Positions 1-8,223 of a stretch of 64,000 nt of DNA are shown piece by piece; within the stretch, counting starts at the first letter, position 1, and every line of letters starts with the position of its first letter. This stretch comes from JBGSIC01 sp041751875 (GTDB lineage Bacteria; Bdellovibrionota; FAC87; UBA2466; JACKAF01). Under the pieces are notes generated by a model. That model was not told the origin of the DNA. It saw nothing but the letters and a program-made list of their open reading frames with translations, and ran no database searches. The stretch covers positions 460,651-524,650 of the forward strand of contig JBGSIC010000029.1 in assembly GCA_041751875.1 (NCBI GenBank). The letters run 5' to 3'. The translations under genes and the position numbers were made by a program.

Positions 1-1982
1 TTCCTATCGGAATGGGGATGTTCGGAAGAGCTGGAGTGCTCACCAAATATGGAAAACTGGCTCAGCAAGGTTGGGTACCAGGCATGGCTGGGCATGCAGC
101 TGCGTTCGGTTACAATGCCTACAACTCAGCAAAGATGGGGGCTGTTTTTTCCACCGTCGGTCAGGGGCTCGCTTTAGTTCCTAAATACCAGTTTCAGCGC
201 GCGGATCGTGAGGGCTGGAGCCAGTGCCTCGATCAGAGTGGCAAGCCTGAGCTGGGTTGGATGTGTCACGAGGACGGAAGCCGAAAGCGAGTCCCTCAAC
301 ATCTCGATCAAGATGGTGATTTTCAACTAGACGATTTTAGTTACGCCTCCCTCCTTCCGAGCGCCGGGCAGTTTATTGACGATACTTTCTCGATGGTGAG
401 TACGTTTGCGGGCTCTGCAGCTTTCCGGCCTCTTTTCATGCGTGCGGGAGTGGGTCCGTGGCTAACGGATCCGCTGTCGGTGGCCTCTTCTGGCTATGCT
501 CAAGATGCGGGAGCGCTGGCAATGACCGAAGGGAGAAATGCTCTATTCGATGGTCAAAAGCAGCTCCAACTTATATCAGGTGCTGCTCGTCGGGCCGCCT
601 ATGCTTTTCCAGCGGATGAAATGGTTATGGGCTGGAGAATACTGAATGGTGTGCCCACTCGTTTCGGTTTGCAGAAAGGCGTTAAAGCCGTCTCTGGTTA
701 CGCCGCCAATTCATTGGTCGACGTGGGAATGGTCTCTTTTGATTTTGCAACCGGCGCGCAGGGGAGTGTAGTTAGTCCCATCAAGGGGCGCGATTACACG
801 CGCGATTGGAATGGTTACTTGGAGGCTATTTATTATGAACTGTGGACAGGTGCTTATGCGAACGCGCGCTCCGCAAGAGGATCGTTTGCGCAAGTTCAGG
901 CGAGACGGAATGCCCGTGCTTTATTGGATGGGGAGTCGCGGGTTGCCACAAATGAAATGGCTGCTAGCGAAGCGACTGTTGCGGGCAAAAACAGGCTTTC
1001 GGTTGAGGAAGCGATGGAGGCGTTGCAATGGGTTCGAACGAAGGACCTTGCCAATCCTAACAACCCGGGACGCGAACATCTAATCGCAGCTATGTCAGCG
1101 AATTATGGCTTTAGTCGGGAGCGGTTTACTGAGTACCTTAATGGCCTCAATCAAGTTCGTGCAAGCAGCGCATTGGGTCGAGCGGTGACCGATCCTTTCA
1201 ATGCAGCCAATCGGCAAGTCTCTGCTGTGGTAGCTGACTTCCGGCGGCATGAGGCTAAACGCTTACAAGGATCTCTCTTTGGTGATTCAGCAAGTGAATC
1301 TGACTCTGGTGGCGTAAAGGTCTGGAAGCAGTCGACCCTTCCGCCTGAGATTGCCGAGCAGCCTTCTGTGTACCTCGGGTTTAAAGCAGGCCATTTTCGG
1401 GTGCGCGACGTGCGCGAAAACGCGCATGCGAATGCACGCTTGGCGCTTCTCGATAACGTCGGCAACCTCTATTGGAAGAACAGCCAGAAGAGCGAGAAAG
1501 CCACTCGATTGTTAAGGAATGCGGTGGAATACCATAGGCAAAAAGCCTACGTTGACGCCACGAAACGCGCTCGTCGGGAAAAACGTGATTTCAGCGTGGT
1601 CTTAAGAGAAGAAATTGAACGGACTCCTACGTTGGAAGATCTTGCGATTGAGATCGCTAGTACCTTACCCGAGTACCGGAATAATTTTCAGAATCCTGCG
1701 CGCATTTCTCGCGGTGAGTCCTATAGCGACCCTTTAGCTAATACAAGCCGATCCTGGTTTGCTCTTAATACAAAGGAATATTATCCGCTCGATTCAGGAT
1801 TGCGGCTCGCGCGTGAACGTCTCACCGGTCCGCGCACACTGGAAACATTGGAAAGTCGTTTTAATGACTCGGTGCTCTCGGCCCAGTACGCGGGCTTAGT
1901 TGGTTGGGCGAAGCAGGCCCCTCCTCGTAAACCTCCGCCGAAGGCGAATCCCTCTGGCAGATCACGTGTGCGTAGCCGATAA
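1..1982 (+). CDS. Large hypothetical protein, 5' end outside window
   Basis: The reading frame is open to the left edge (codons at 3, 6 and 9 precede the first ATG at 12), so the start may lie upstream and at least 656 residues are present. I do not recognise a family. The N-terminal ~60 residues are Gly/Ala-rich and weakly hydrophobic, residues ~120-160 contain another hydrophobic patch, and the C-terminal half is charged and helical with many Arg, Glu and Ala. The tail is basic and Pro-rich (APPRKPPPKANPSGRSRVRSR region). It ends 38 bp before the lipoprotein gene at 2021, on the same strand, so the two may be co-transcribed. An exported or surface location is possible but not shown by what is visible. 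Confidence 0.7.
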   Translation, partial: PIGMGMFGRAGVLTKYGKLAQQGWVPGMAGHAAAFGYNAYNSAKMGAVFSTVGQGLALVPKYQFQRADREGWSQCLDQSGKPELGWMCHEDGSRKRVPQHLDQDGDFQLDDFSYASLLPSAGQFIDDTFSMVSTFAGSAAFRPLFMRAGVGPWLTDPLSVASSGYAQDAGALAMTEGRNALFDGQKQLQLISGAARRAAYAFPADEMVMGWRILNGVPTRFGLQKGVKAVSGYAANSLVDVGMVSFDFATGAQGSVVSPIKGRDYTRDWNGYLEAIYYELWTGAYANARSARGSFAQVQARRNARALLDGESRVATNEMAASEATVAGKNRLSVEEAMEALQWVRTKDLANPNNPGREHLIAAMSANYGFSRERFTEYLNGLNQVRASSALGRAVTDPFNAANRQVSAVVADFRRHEAKRLQGSLFGDSASESDSGGVKVWKQSTLPPEIAEQPSVYLGFKAGHFRVRDVRENAHANARLALLDNVGNLYWKNSQKSEKATRLLRNAVEYHRQKAYVDATKRARREKRDFSVVLREEIERTPTLEDLAIEIASTLPEYRNNFQNPARISRGESYSDPLANTSRSWFALNTKEYYPLDSGLRLARERLTGPRTLETLESRFNDSVLSAQYAGLVGWAKQAPPRKPPPKANPSGRSRVRSR

Positions 1983-2020
1983 TACTCTATAACTCTTCAT
2001 CATCTTTTTTGGGAGCGTCC

Positions 2021-3181
2021 ATGCGTGCACTTTTTATCTTGCCCCTGATATTTTTGGCTCAGTGTACTCATCCGGGTGGCACGAAATGGAATCCTGAAAA
2101 TGGAATTCTGCTTGGTGTAAACGTTCATCGACAGCTGGAACTTGAACCGTGTGGTTGCAGCATCTCCCCGAAGGGGGGTGTCGAACGCGAATGGAACGCT
2201 TTGCAGAAATTTGAAATGGAAAAAAAAGCGAGAGTTCTTTCCTTGTCTGCTGGGACTACCTTTGCACCAGTTGTAGAACAATATAGTAAGAAACGTGTTG
2301 CCCATTACCAAATCAAAGCAGCAGCTATGGTGGCCGCATTGAATGCCCTCAAGGTCAGCGCAATATCGCCGACTATAGAAGATACCGTTGTGGGTACTGC
2401 TCATCTGAAGAAACTAGAGAAAGGCTCGAACTTTCCTTGGGTGAGTGCAAACCTTGTTTATAAGAAGGACAAGCAACCGGTCTTTCGCTCGCATGCTCTT
2501 TTAGAGTGGCAAGGGCAACGGATTCTAATTGTGGGTTTAAGCTCACAAACCCACGAAAAATATTCAGTTTCAGCGGAGGTCGAGGTCGTCGATCCGGCAA
2601 AAGCACTGGAGCAGGTACTCAGAGATGTTCCCCAGAGAGATATGGTGATTTTGCTCTCATCTCTGACTCGACTAGAACGCATGAAGATTCAGCCTTACTA
2701 CTCCCATGTTCAGTTTATATTGGGTGGAGCAAAAAACGAATTCACCACAAGAGCCGAACCGTTGGCTTCCGGCGTTTTGTACATCAATCCCAGTGGGCGC
2801 GGGCAAACTGTAGCAATCGTTACGGTAAGCCGCGTTGGGAGTTCGCTAGCATTTTACAACGAAGGAGAAGCGAAACTGATACAGGAAAATCAACTTATCT
2901 ATGATCAGCAAATCAAAACTTTAGAGAAAAGTCTCAGCGAACAGTCTCTTACAGGTGATCAGACGAACACGATTCAGGCCGAGATCGGCCAATACAAGAT
3001 GATGAAAGATCAACTCGATGTAATGGCCAGAGAGGGCTCCGGGACCACCAGCTATTATGAAGCATTTCTAGAAGACCTGGACTCCCGTTTCGATGACGAA
3101 AATGCAGAGAACCCTTTGCGCCAAATCCTCGCGGAATGGAAAAAAAACGTTCGATCGATAGCTTTAAAGGAGGGGCATTAG
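2021..3181 (+). CDS. Lipoprotein resembling CGC-motif 5'-nucleotidase/metallophosphatases
   Basis: The ATG at 2021 is preferred over an in-frame TTG at 2009 because GGGAG (2011-2015) stands just before it. Residues 1-15 form a short lipoprotein signal ending LAQC, with Cys15 the likely lipidated residue. Residues 40-52 read ELEPCGCSISPKG followed by G-V-E-R; the LEPCGCxxxPxGG pattern marks a branch of exported UshA-like metallophosphatases known in delta-proteobacteria and Planctomycetes. Later parts keep the order expected of that fold (ILLSSLTRLE, then FILGGAKN). The last ~110 residues are a charged coiled-coil-like tail. The usual N-terminal NDxHG metal motif is changed to NVHRQ, as seen in the CGC branch, so enzymatic activity is uncertain. 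Family assignment is by motif only. Confidence 0.65.
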   Translation: MRALFILPLIFLAQCTHPGGTKWNPENGILLGVNVHRQLELEPCGCSISPKGGVEREWNALQKFEMEKKARVLSLSAGTTFAPVVEQYSKKRVAHYQIKAAAMVAALNALKVSAISPTIEDTVVGTAHLKKLEKGSNFPWVSANLVYKKDKQPVFRSHALLEWQGQRILIVGLSSQTHEKYSVSAEVEVVDPAKALEQVLRDVPQRDMVILLSSLTRLERMKIQPYYSHVQFILGGAKNEFTTRAEPLASGVLYINPSGRGQTVAIVTVSRVGSSLAFYNEGEAKLIQENQLIYDQQIKTLEKSLSEQSLTGDQTNTIQAEIGQYKMMKDQLDVMAREGSGTTSYYEAFLEDLDSRFDDENAENPLRQILAEWKKNVRSIALKEGH

Positions 3182-3252
3182 TTTTTCTTGGTTCCCTTGA
3201 CAACACTCCCTCTTTTAATTGAAGTGGATTCAGGAATTGAAGTGGGAGTTGG

Positions 3253-4554
3253 GTGCGGCTGTTTTTTGGAATTGGGGTGCTTTTTTGGGGGAGTTTTGCC
3301 TTGGCGCACCTTCCCGGCCTTTCTACCCCTCGCCTAGTGACCTTTAATGACGTGCAGAACTGGCTGACCGATCCGGCTAGTCCCGCGCGCTCTGTGGACG
3401 AGCTGCTTCATCGCCTTCCCGAAGCCTACCGCGGTCACGCCGTTAGCCTTTACGAGTCTAAGAGCAACCATCTCGCCTCTAGTGAAAACCCCCGCCTGGT
3501 TTTTTACGGGCCGGATGCAAAACTGCTGATGGCAGTATCTTCTGATCCCGCCGACCCGCGCTACCACACGGTGGAAATGATTGAGTACGTGTCTTCTAAA
3601 GCTCGCTTTGAGTTTGCTACCGTTGATTTTGCAAAGCAGCCTCCAGCTATTGAGCGTAACCCTTCGAGTTGCGTGCGCTGCCACCGCAGAAGCGACCCGC
3701 GCCCCAATTGGGAACCTTATGATGTGTGGCCCGGAGTTTACGGGAGCGTGCACGATCGCATTTCGCCCGATACGCATGAACACGCTTCTTTCGAGAGGTT
3801 CATTCGCAATATTCCCCATAATCCCCGTCTTCGGCATTTGGTTTCGCCTTTTTTCATGAAGCAATCTAGTTGGTCGGGAAAACCTATCTATTACACCGTG
3901 AACGGGCATTCTGGTTCCAACGCGGTGTTGACTCATCTACTTAACTATCTCAATCGAGATCGCATCACTCATCGCATCTTGGAGAGTAAAGATCATGAGA
4001 AGTACAAGTTCGCTATCCTAGCGAGCTTAATTTCGTGCTCGGACCCCGAGAGTTTTTTGCCGGTATCCCAACGCCTGCGACATTCAGAAAGTTACGCCTC
4101 TGTGCTTCAAGATACGCGGATTAAAATCACTCATGATTTTGAGCGGCGAATCAGAAAATCAGCCAAGCAGTTGGGCATTGAAGAAGCTGAGGTAGAGAAC
4201 AAGGCAGACACCATAGGCCTCACCGACGATGCGATCGAGAGAATGGCAAAGCTTCGTTATCTACTTGAATCAAGAAAACAGGATCCTGTTCCGGTGAAGG
4301 ATTGGTCGATGTCTGTGCACCAAACAAGTTATGATCTGAATGACGGGGGCAACGGACTAGCGAACTTGGTAGGGCACTATTTTCCGAAGGCCTTTCCGCT
4401 TCGAGATGTTCCCGAACTTCCCTTTGGAGAAGTGCCATTTGTGATTTCTTGGTTTAATCCACAGACGCCCTATGAGTTTTCACTTTTCAAGCTCGAGGAG
4501 CCGACCCCACAACTTTGCGATGACTTAAGAAACGCCAGCCTCCAAGCGTTCTAA
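3253..4554 (+). CDS. Exported protein with one heme-type CxxCH motif
   Basis: Starts with GTG; a signal peptide follows (residues 1-18, cleavage near FALA-H). A single CVRCH motif at residues 140-144 is the only recognisable signature and could hold one c-type heme; the residues just after it (RRSDPRPNWEPYDVWPGVYG) are rich in Trp and acidic residues. A similar arrangement, CRRCH followed by an acidic/Trp stretch and WGEDE, occurs in the exported protein at 6686-7999, so the two may be distant relatives. The rest (433 residues in all) matches no family I know. The upstream leader holds an 18-bp partial tandem duplication (3217-3245). A periplasmic electron-transfer or heme-linked role is inference only. 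Confidence 0.7.
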   Translation: MRLFFGIGVLFWGSFALAHLPGLSTPRLVTFNDVQNWLTDPASPARSVDELLHRLPEAYRGHAVSLYESKSNHLASSENPRLVFYGPDAKLLMAVSSDPADPRYHTVEMIEYVSSKARFEFATVDFAKQPPAIERNPSSCVRCHRRSDPRPNWEPYDVWPGVYGSVHDRISPDTHEHASFERFIRNIPHNPRLRHLVSPFFMKQSSWSGKPIYYTVNGHSGSNAVLTHLLNYLNRDRITHRILESKDHEKYKFAILASLISCSDPESFLPVSQRLRHSESYASVLQDTRIKITHDFERRIRKSAKQLGIEEAEVENKADTIGLTDDAIERMAKLRYLLESRKQDPVPVKDWSMSVHQTSYDLNDGGNGLANLVGHYFPKAFPLRDVPELPFGEVPFVISWFNPQTPYEFSLFKLEEPTPQLCDDLRNASLQAF

Positions 4555-4555
4555 A

Positions 4556-5002
4556 CTACGATGCTGGAACATCGTCGGTTGTGAGGCCTTCCCAGGCCCT
4601 TTGGAAACCGGACTGAATTGAATCCACTGCGTTCTGCGCTTTGGATTTTGCTTGATTAAACTCTTCTTTGGAACTTCTTTCCACTAATCCGATTTGGTCT
4701 TTAAGAAGCAAGATGTTGCCCTGAATTTCTTCAGTGACCAGTTCCAACTGACCTTTCGCTTCACCCTTTCTTTCATCCACCTTACCTTTGAGCTGTCCGA
4801 GCTCGACTTCCATTTCCGCTGCATAGCCCTCAAGACTCTTTTTCAGCGTTTCTTTCTTTTCATGTCCCACGTCCCAAGTAGATTTCAGAGCGGTGGACCA
4901 GTCCTTTTTGGCCGCTAATTCCTGAGGGGTTGGACTTTTTGAGCAAGAGCTACCCCATAAAAGTGGGGACAGCAAAATGAGAACGAGTACCAAGTTTTTC
5001 AT
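4556..5002 (-). CDS. Small coiled-coil lipoprotein
   Basis: 148 residues with a lipoprotein signal ending WGSSC (Cys20). The mature part is almost entirely charged helix with heptad-like Leu spacing (residues ~50-135), as in outer-membrane-anchored coiled-coil lipoproteins. The start lies 28 bp downstream of the sodB stop codon, so the two may share a transcript. It converges with the CDS ending at 4554 with only 1 bp between the stops. No enzymatic motif is visible; a structural envelope role is an inference. Confidence 0.75.
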   Translation of the reverse strand: MKNLVLVLILLSPLLWGSSCSKSPTPQELAAKKDWSTALKSTWDVGHEKKETLKKSLEGYAAEMEVELGQLKGKVDERKGEAKGQLELVTEEIQGNILLLKDQIGLVERSSKEEFNQAKSKAQNAVDSIQSGFQRAWEGLTTDDVPAS

Positions 5003-5030
5003 ATGTTCCTCCGGGCCGCGTTTGCGGCCG

Positions 5031-5675
5031 CTATGCTCCGACAGCGTGATTGTATTGTACGCGCTTTGCCGACACGCCTTTTACGTGCTGTGCGGCTTCA
5101 AAACGGCGGTTAACTAAATCCCAATCAAGATTGTCAAAGAAAGCGTTCATGTACGCTTTTTTATCGGTCTTGTAATCGAAAAAGAAAGCGTGTTCCCACA
5201 TGTCGAGCACCATGATGGGGACATGATCCACCGGCCAGCCGATATGGTGTTCGGTAATCAGTAGATTCTGTATGCGATTCGCCGTAGGTTCATAACCGGT
5301 GATGACCCAACCTGGCCCCGCCATTCCTGTCGCACAAACATCTTCCTTCCACGCGCTGACGGTGCCCCACTCTTTTTTTATCGCTTCATTAAAAGTTTTG
5401 TCGGGCTCACCTTTTTCCGAGGAAAGATTATCGAAATAGAGTTCATGTAAGTAGACGCCGTTGTAGGCCACCGGGAAACGGCGTTTGAGTTCCGCAAAAG
5501 GGGAATAGGCGTAGTTTCCTTTTTTGTCCTTCCCCATCGATTCGAGTTGTTCGGTGATAGTGTTAAGCGATTCCACGTATCCTTCGTAGAGCGTGAAATG
5601 CTCCTCCAGTTGGACGTCGCTAATTCCCTTTAAATTCCCCAACAAATGACTGTAGTCGCGTAGCTGAGCAAACAT
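5031..5675 (-). CDS. sodB: Superoxide dismutase, Fe/Mn type
   Basis: Converts superoxide to oxygen and hydrogen peroxide. The metal ligands of the family are all present: His26, His77, Asp158 and His162, the last two inside the signature DMWEHAFF. I chose the ATG at 5675 (214 residues) because AAGGA precedes it at good spacing and because the longer frame (to 5738) would run through a perfect palindrome that looks like a promoter operator. There is no signal peptide, so the enzyme is cytoplasmic. Two departures from the textbook sequence: the second-shell HxxHH run is HFTLYE here, and TEHHIG stands where many family members carry a Gln or Asn next to the metal-bound water. These may shift metal preference. 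A separate exported Cu/Zn SOD is at 29929. Confidence 0.93.
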   Translation of the reverse strand: MFAQLRDYSHLLGNLKGISDVQLEEHFTLYEGYVESLNTITEQLESMGKDKKGNYAYSPFAELKRRFPVAYNGVYLHELYFDNLSSEKGEPDKTFNEAIKKEWGTVSAWKEDVCATGMAGPGWVITGYEPTANRIQNLLITEHHIGWPVDHVPIMVLDMWEHAFFFDYKTDKKAYMNAFFDNLDWDLVNRRFEAAQHVKGVSAKRVQYNHAVGA

Positions 5676-5716
5676 CTTTGGTTCCTTTCTGAAAAGTCCC
5701 ACACTAAATGATCTAG

Positions 5717-5730
5717 AATTGTGCACAATT
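5717..5730. promoter_or_regulatory. Perfect 14-bp palindrome upstream of sodB
   Basis: AATTGTGCACAATT is a perfect inverted repeat lying 42-55 bp upstream of the chosen sodB start. The position and symmetry fit a binding site for a dimeric regulator. I cannot name the regulator. Confidence 0.4.
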
Positions 5731-5795
5731 TGTGCCATGGAATGGGGCTGGAAAGGTGAGCGAGGAGTGAAGCTTTTCGGAGACGATCCGAGAAA

Positions 5796-6236
5796 TTAGG
5801 GGACGGACGTGTCTGGTTCGTCAGGGTTAAAGTGCTTTTTCAGGTTCTCGAGAATGATGCGACGAGAAGAAACACCGCCCACGTAATCATCCGCCATTTG
5901 AAGGCGTTTGATCCCCTTGGGCATCCAGTCTTGGTCCGGAGAAATCGGCTTGGAGAAGGGAGGGGCCGACTCGGAGGGCCAGTTAAGCACTTCGGCAATC
6001 GCGGTGGCCCAAAGTTTTTTGGATTTCGGACTGGGCTGACTATGAATGTAGTCCCAAACTTCTTCGTCTACTTCTGAGTAAATGAAGCGTAGTTCACCGA
6101 CGCCGTGGCAGGCCTGGCAGTAGGTACGGATCTTTTCAACCGCGAGTTGTTCGGAAGCGTTGAGGGGGTAATGAGAATCACCGACGGCAACCGCCGCAAC
6201 CATGACGAAGATAAGACCGGTGGCCCCTATTTTCAT
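5796..6236 (-). CDS. Small exported c-type cytochrome-like protein
   Basis: A signal peptide (residues 1-19, cleavage near VAVGD) precedes a single CQACH motif at residues 40-44, the normal site of covalent heme attachment. The total of 146 residues suits a small monoheme cytochrome; a Met at MPKG (about residue 105) could be the distal ligand, as in class I cytochromes, but this is a guess. It is the last gene of a minus-strand run of three (6686-7999, 6241-6705, 5796-6236), starting 4 bp after the stop of the Tat protein, so co-transcription is very likely. The likely location is the periplasm. Confidence 0.75.
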   Translation of the reverse strand: MKIGATGLIFVMVAAVAVGDSHYPLNASEQLAVEKIRTYCQACHGVGELRFIYSEVDEEVWDYIHSQPSPKSKKLWATAIAEVLNWPSESAPPFSKPISPDQDWMPKGIKRLQMADDYVGGVSSRRIILENLKKHFNPDEPDTSVP

Positions 6237-6240
6237 GGGA

Positions 6241-6705
6241 TTAAACTCGAATCAGGCCGAGTGGTACCGCAATCGGCTTAGCGCCAGCAACGCGCCATCT
6301 GGAATCATTAAAATCAATGAAAAGTTTGTGCGCGTGTCCATCGACTTGGGTGGTTTCAATGGTTACTTTCTTTAGCTGCTTTATCTGCAAATAGTGCTCG
6401 GGTAGTAGGGTGAAGCGATGTTGTTTCCCGCCGTGTCCGTGCCAGAACTCCATCTCGACTGGGGCGTTACCAAGAATGTAGTCCACTTTAATCACGCCCG
6501 TTTTAGGACCCAAGCCGCCGTCAAAATAGAGCGCCATCGCGTGACAGTCATAAAGAATGACTTCATTTCGATCGGTGAATAAGCCGTCGTCGCTTCTTTC
6601 CAAAGGCGCATCCCCGGCACAACGAACCAAGCCCAATGCACCCACGGAGGCACCCACACTCAACACTCTTCCTAGAAAACGGCGTCTATTTAGCATAGCG
6701 AGCAT
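6241..6705 (-). CDS. Tat-exported protein of unknown function
   Basis: The N-terminus LNRRRFLGRVLSVGAS is a typical twin-arginine signal, meaning export after folding and often after cofactor insertion; a Cys shortly after (LVRCAG) might allow lipidation. The mature domain of about 115 residues is beta-rich by eye and carries several His residues (FWHGHGGKQHRF, and later DGHAHKLF), suggesting a metal site. It overlaps the upstream heme-motif gene by up to 20 bp and is followed 4 bp later by a small cytochrome gene, so it probably works with them. Start could instead be the second Met (6696). No family recognised. Confidence 0.7.
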   Translation of the reverse strand: MLAMLNRRRFLGRVLSVGASVGALGLVRCAGDAPLERSDDGLFTDRNEVILYDCHAMALYFDGGLGPKTGVIKVDYILGNAPVEMEFWHGHGGKQHRFTLLPEHYLQIKQLKKVTIETTQVDGHAHKLFIDFNDSRWRVAGAKPIAVPLGLIRV

Positions 6706-7999
6706 TCCTTTTTGAGCTTGTTCGGTCGACAGGTTGGTAAACAGTCGGCATGGCTTTGTAATCAGGATCCGAATCGCTGGGTTTTTCTTTTTTAACGAGG
6801 CCCGCTTGTTGGAAGCGTGGGTTTACTTTGCGGCTTCCGTCGACGTCGTCGAAAGTGGCAAAAATGTAACGGTTCGGTTCAAAGATATGCCAGGTGAAGA
6901 TCTCGTCTTCGCCCCACATCTCTCCGTAAAGCTGCACGTCCCACTCGAAATGCGCGAGCGTACGCCCGACTTCAGAATGACAGCGACGGCAGGAGACTTC
7001 GTTCACCGCGATCATCCCGGCTTCGTAGCCTTTGGGAACAATCGAGAAGTTGGCTTTCGATGAGGCGGCGTAGGTTTCTAGCGAACCATTTTCTTTCCAG
7101 ATTTTCCCCTCGGCGGAAACAAACGGTGTTTCGCTCAAGAGCTTTTGGATAAGTTGAGTGTCGGAAATTTCGGGGAGTATATCTAGCGCGCCGTCGATGG
7201 GCGGAAATACTTTTCCGTAGGCTTCGGACACAAGACGGTGCTTTACGAGTGTGTTTTTATTCTGCAAGTACTGCACGAACTTCCACAGTTCTAAACTTTC
7301 AAACCAGTTGGGTTTCACGCGCTGGATGCCTTCGACTAGACTTTGCGCGGTGGGAAAGGGACGGAAAATATTGGTGGCCCAACCGTCTCGGTAGCGTTTA
7401 CGAGTGCGTATTTCGAATACGTACCAGCGTCCGTCGGGACCTTGCAGATAGAGAACTTCACCAAATAGAGTGCCCACGGGAAAGGTCCATCGCCAGCGCC
7501 CACGTGAGGTGGGTTGCCACCATTTAACAGGGAGTACCGAACCATTTTTCTTGGGAGGGGCCCAGAAGTTCATCACCCGTTTGTTGGTGACGTTGTCGGT
7601 CCCAGCGGCAGTGCGGAAAGGAAACTTGAAACGGTAGTCAGGTCCGAAATAGTTGACCAGTTTGTGAATGGCGTCGTTGTCAGCATTGTTTTCACCTACT
7701 TCGCGCCCGACGCAGTTTGCTCGGCCCCCTACGACGGTTTCTGCCGAGTCTTGATACAGAAAGACCATCGAGTCCTCGTCGTACCACATGGTATCGGGGG
7801 AGCGCATGGCCGTGTTGATGTCGGTATCCACTACAAGAGGAAGCGAGTCTTTAAGGGGGGCGAGTTTGGTTGGATGAATGAAATCGACATAACCGTTTCT
7901 TACTGTGAGGCCGGCCATGTCTTGCGCTTTGTACTCGCAGCCGTCCGCCCAGACTGAGGTACTCCCTACCAAGGAAATAAGGAGAAGAACAATTCGCAT
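6686..7999 (-). CDS. Exported heme-motif protein (CxxCH), first gene of a three-gene run
   Basis: The ATG at 7999 gives a clean signal peptide (MRIVLLLISLVGSTSVWA, about 18 residues); a longer frame to 8065 would place 22 residues before it. The mature protein is ~420 residues with many Trp and Tyr and one CRRCH motif at residues 337-341, near the C-terminus, followed by AHFEWD and WGEDEIF. A single heme in an otherwise large soluble domain suggests a periplasmic redox enzyme or an electron acceptor, but no family is recognised. It overlaps the following Tat gene by 20 bp, which implies translational coupling. Compare the CVRCH protein at 3253. Confidence 0.72.
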   Translation of the reverse strand: MRIVLLLISLVGSTSVWADGCEYKAQDMAGLTVRNGYVDFIHPTKLAPLKDSLPLVVDTDINTAMRSPDTMWYDEDSMVFLYQDSAETVVGGRANCVGREVGENNADNDAIHKLVNYFGPDYRFKFPFRTAAGTDNVTNKRVMNFWAPPKKNGSVLPVKWWQPTSRGRWRWTFPVGTLFGEVLYLQGPDGRWYVFEIRTRKRYRDGWATNIFRPFPTAQSLVEGIQRVKPNWFESLELWKFVQYLQNKNTLVKHRLVSEAYGKVFPPIDGALDILPEISDTQLIQKLLSETPFVSAEGKIWKENGSLETYAASSKANFSIVPKGYEAGMIAVNEVSCRRCHSEVGRTLAHFEWDVQLYGEMWGEDEIFTWHIFEPNRYIFATFDDVDGSRKVNPRFQQAGLVKKEKPSDSDPDYKAMPTVYQPVDRTSSKRNARYAK

Positions 8000-8223
8000 A
8001 ATAAAGAGGGAGGATCCGTAGGTGCGTATCAAGGTGGAGGGCGCACAACGCCCTGACCTCATCATCCCATAAGCCCTTATCGGCAGAAAATTGGCTTTTC
8101 ATTCCGTCTTAACAGGTGATCCTCACTGGCTGGGCAATTCCGCACGCCGCTTTGCGACGTTTCTCTCAAAAATGAGGGTTTAGTAGCGTCTATGTTGCAG
8201 TGAGTTAGGATTGCTGGAGAAGT

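Noticed and set aside
3197..3225. TTGACA as promoter -35 before the CVRCH gene
   Set aside because: No acceptable -10 hexamer at 16-18 bp spacing.
5676..5738. Longer N-terminus of superoxide dismutase
   Set aside because: Would encode a palindrome that looks like an operator, adds non-family residues, and has a poorer ribosome site than 5675.
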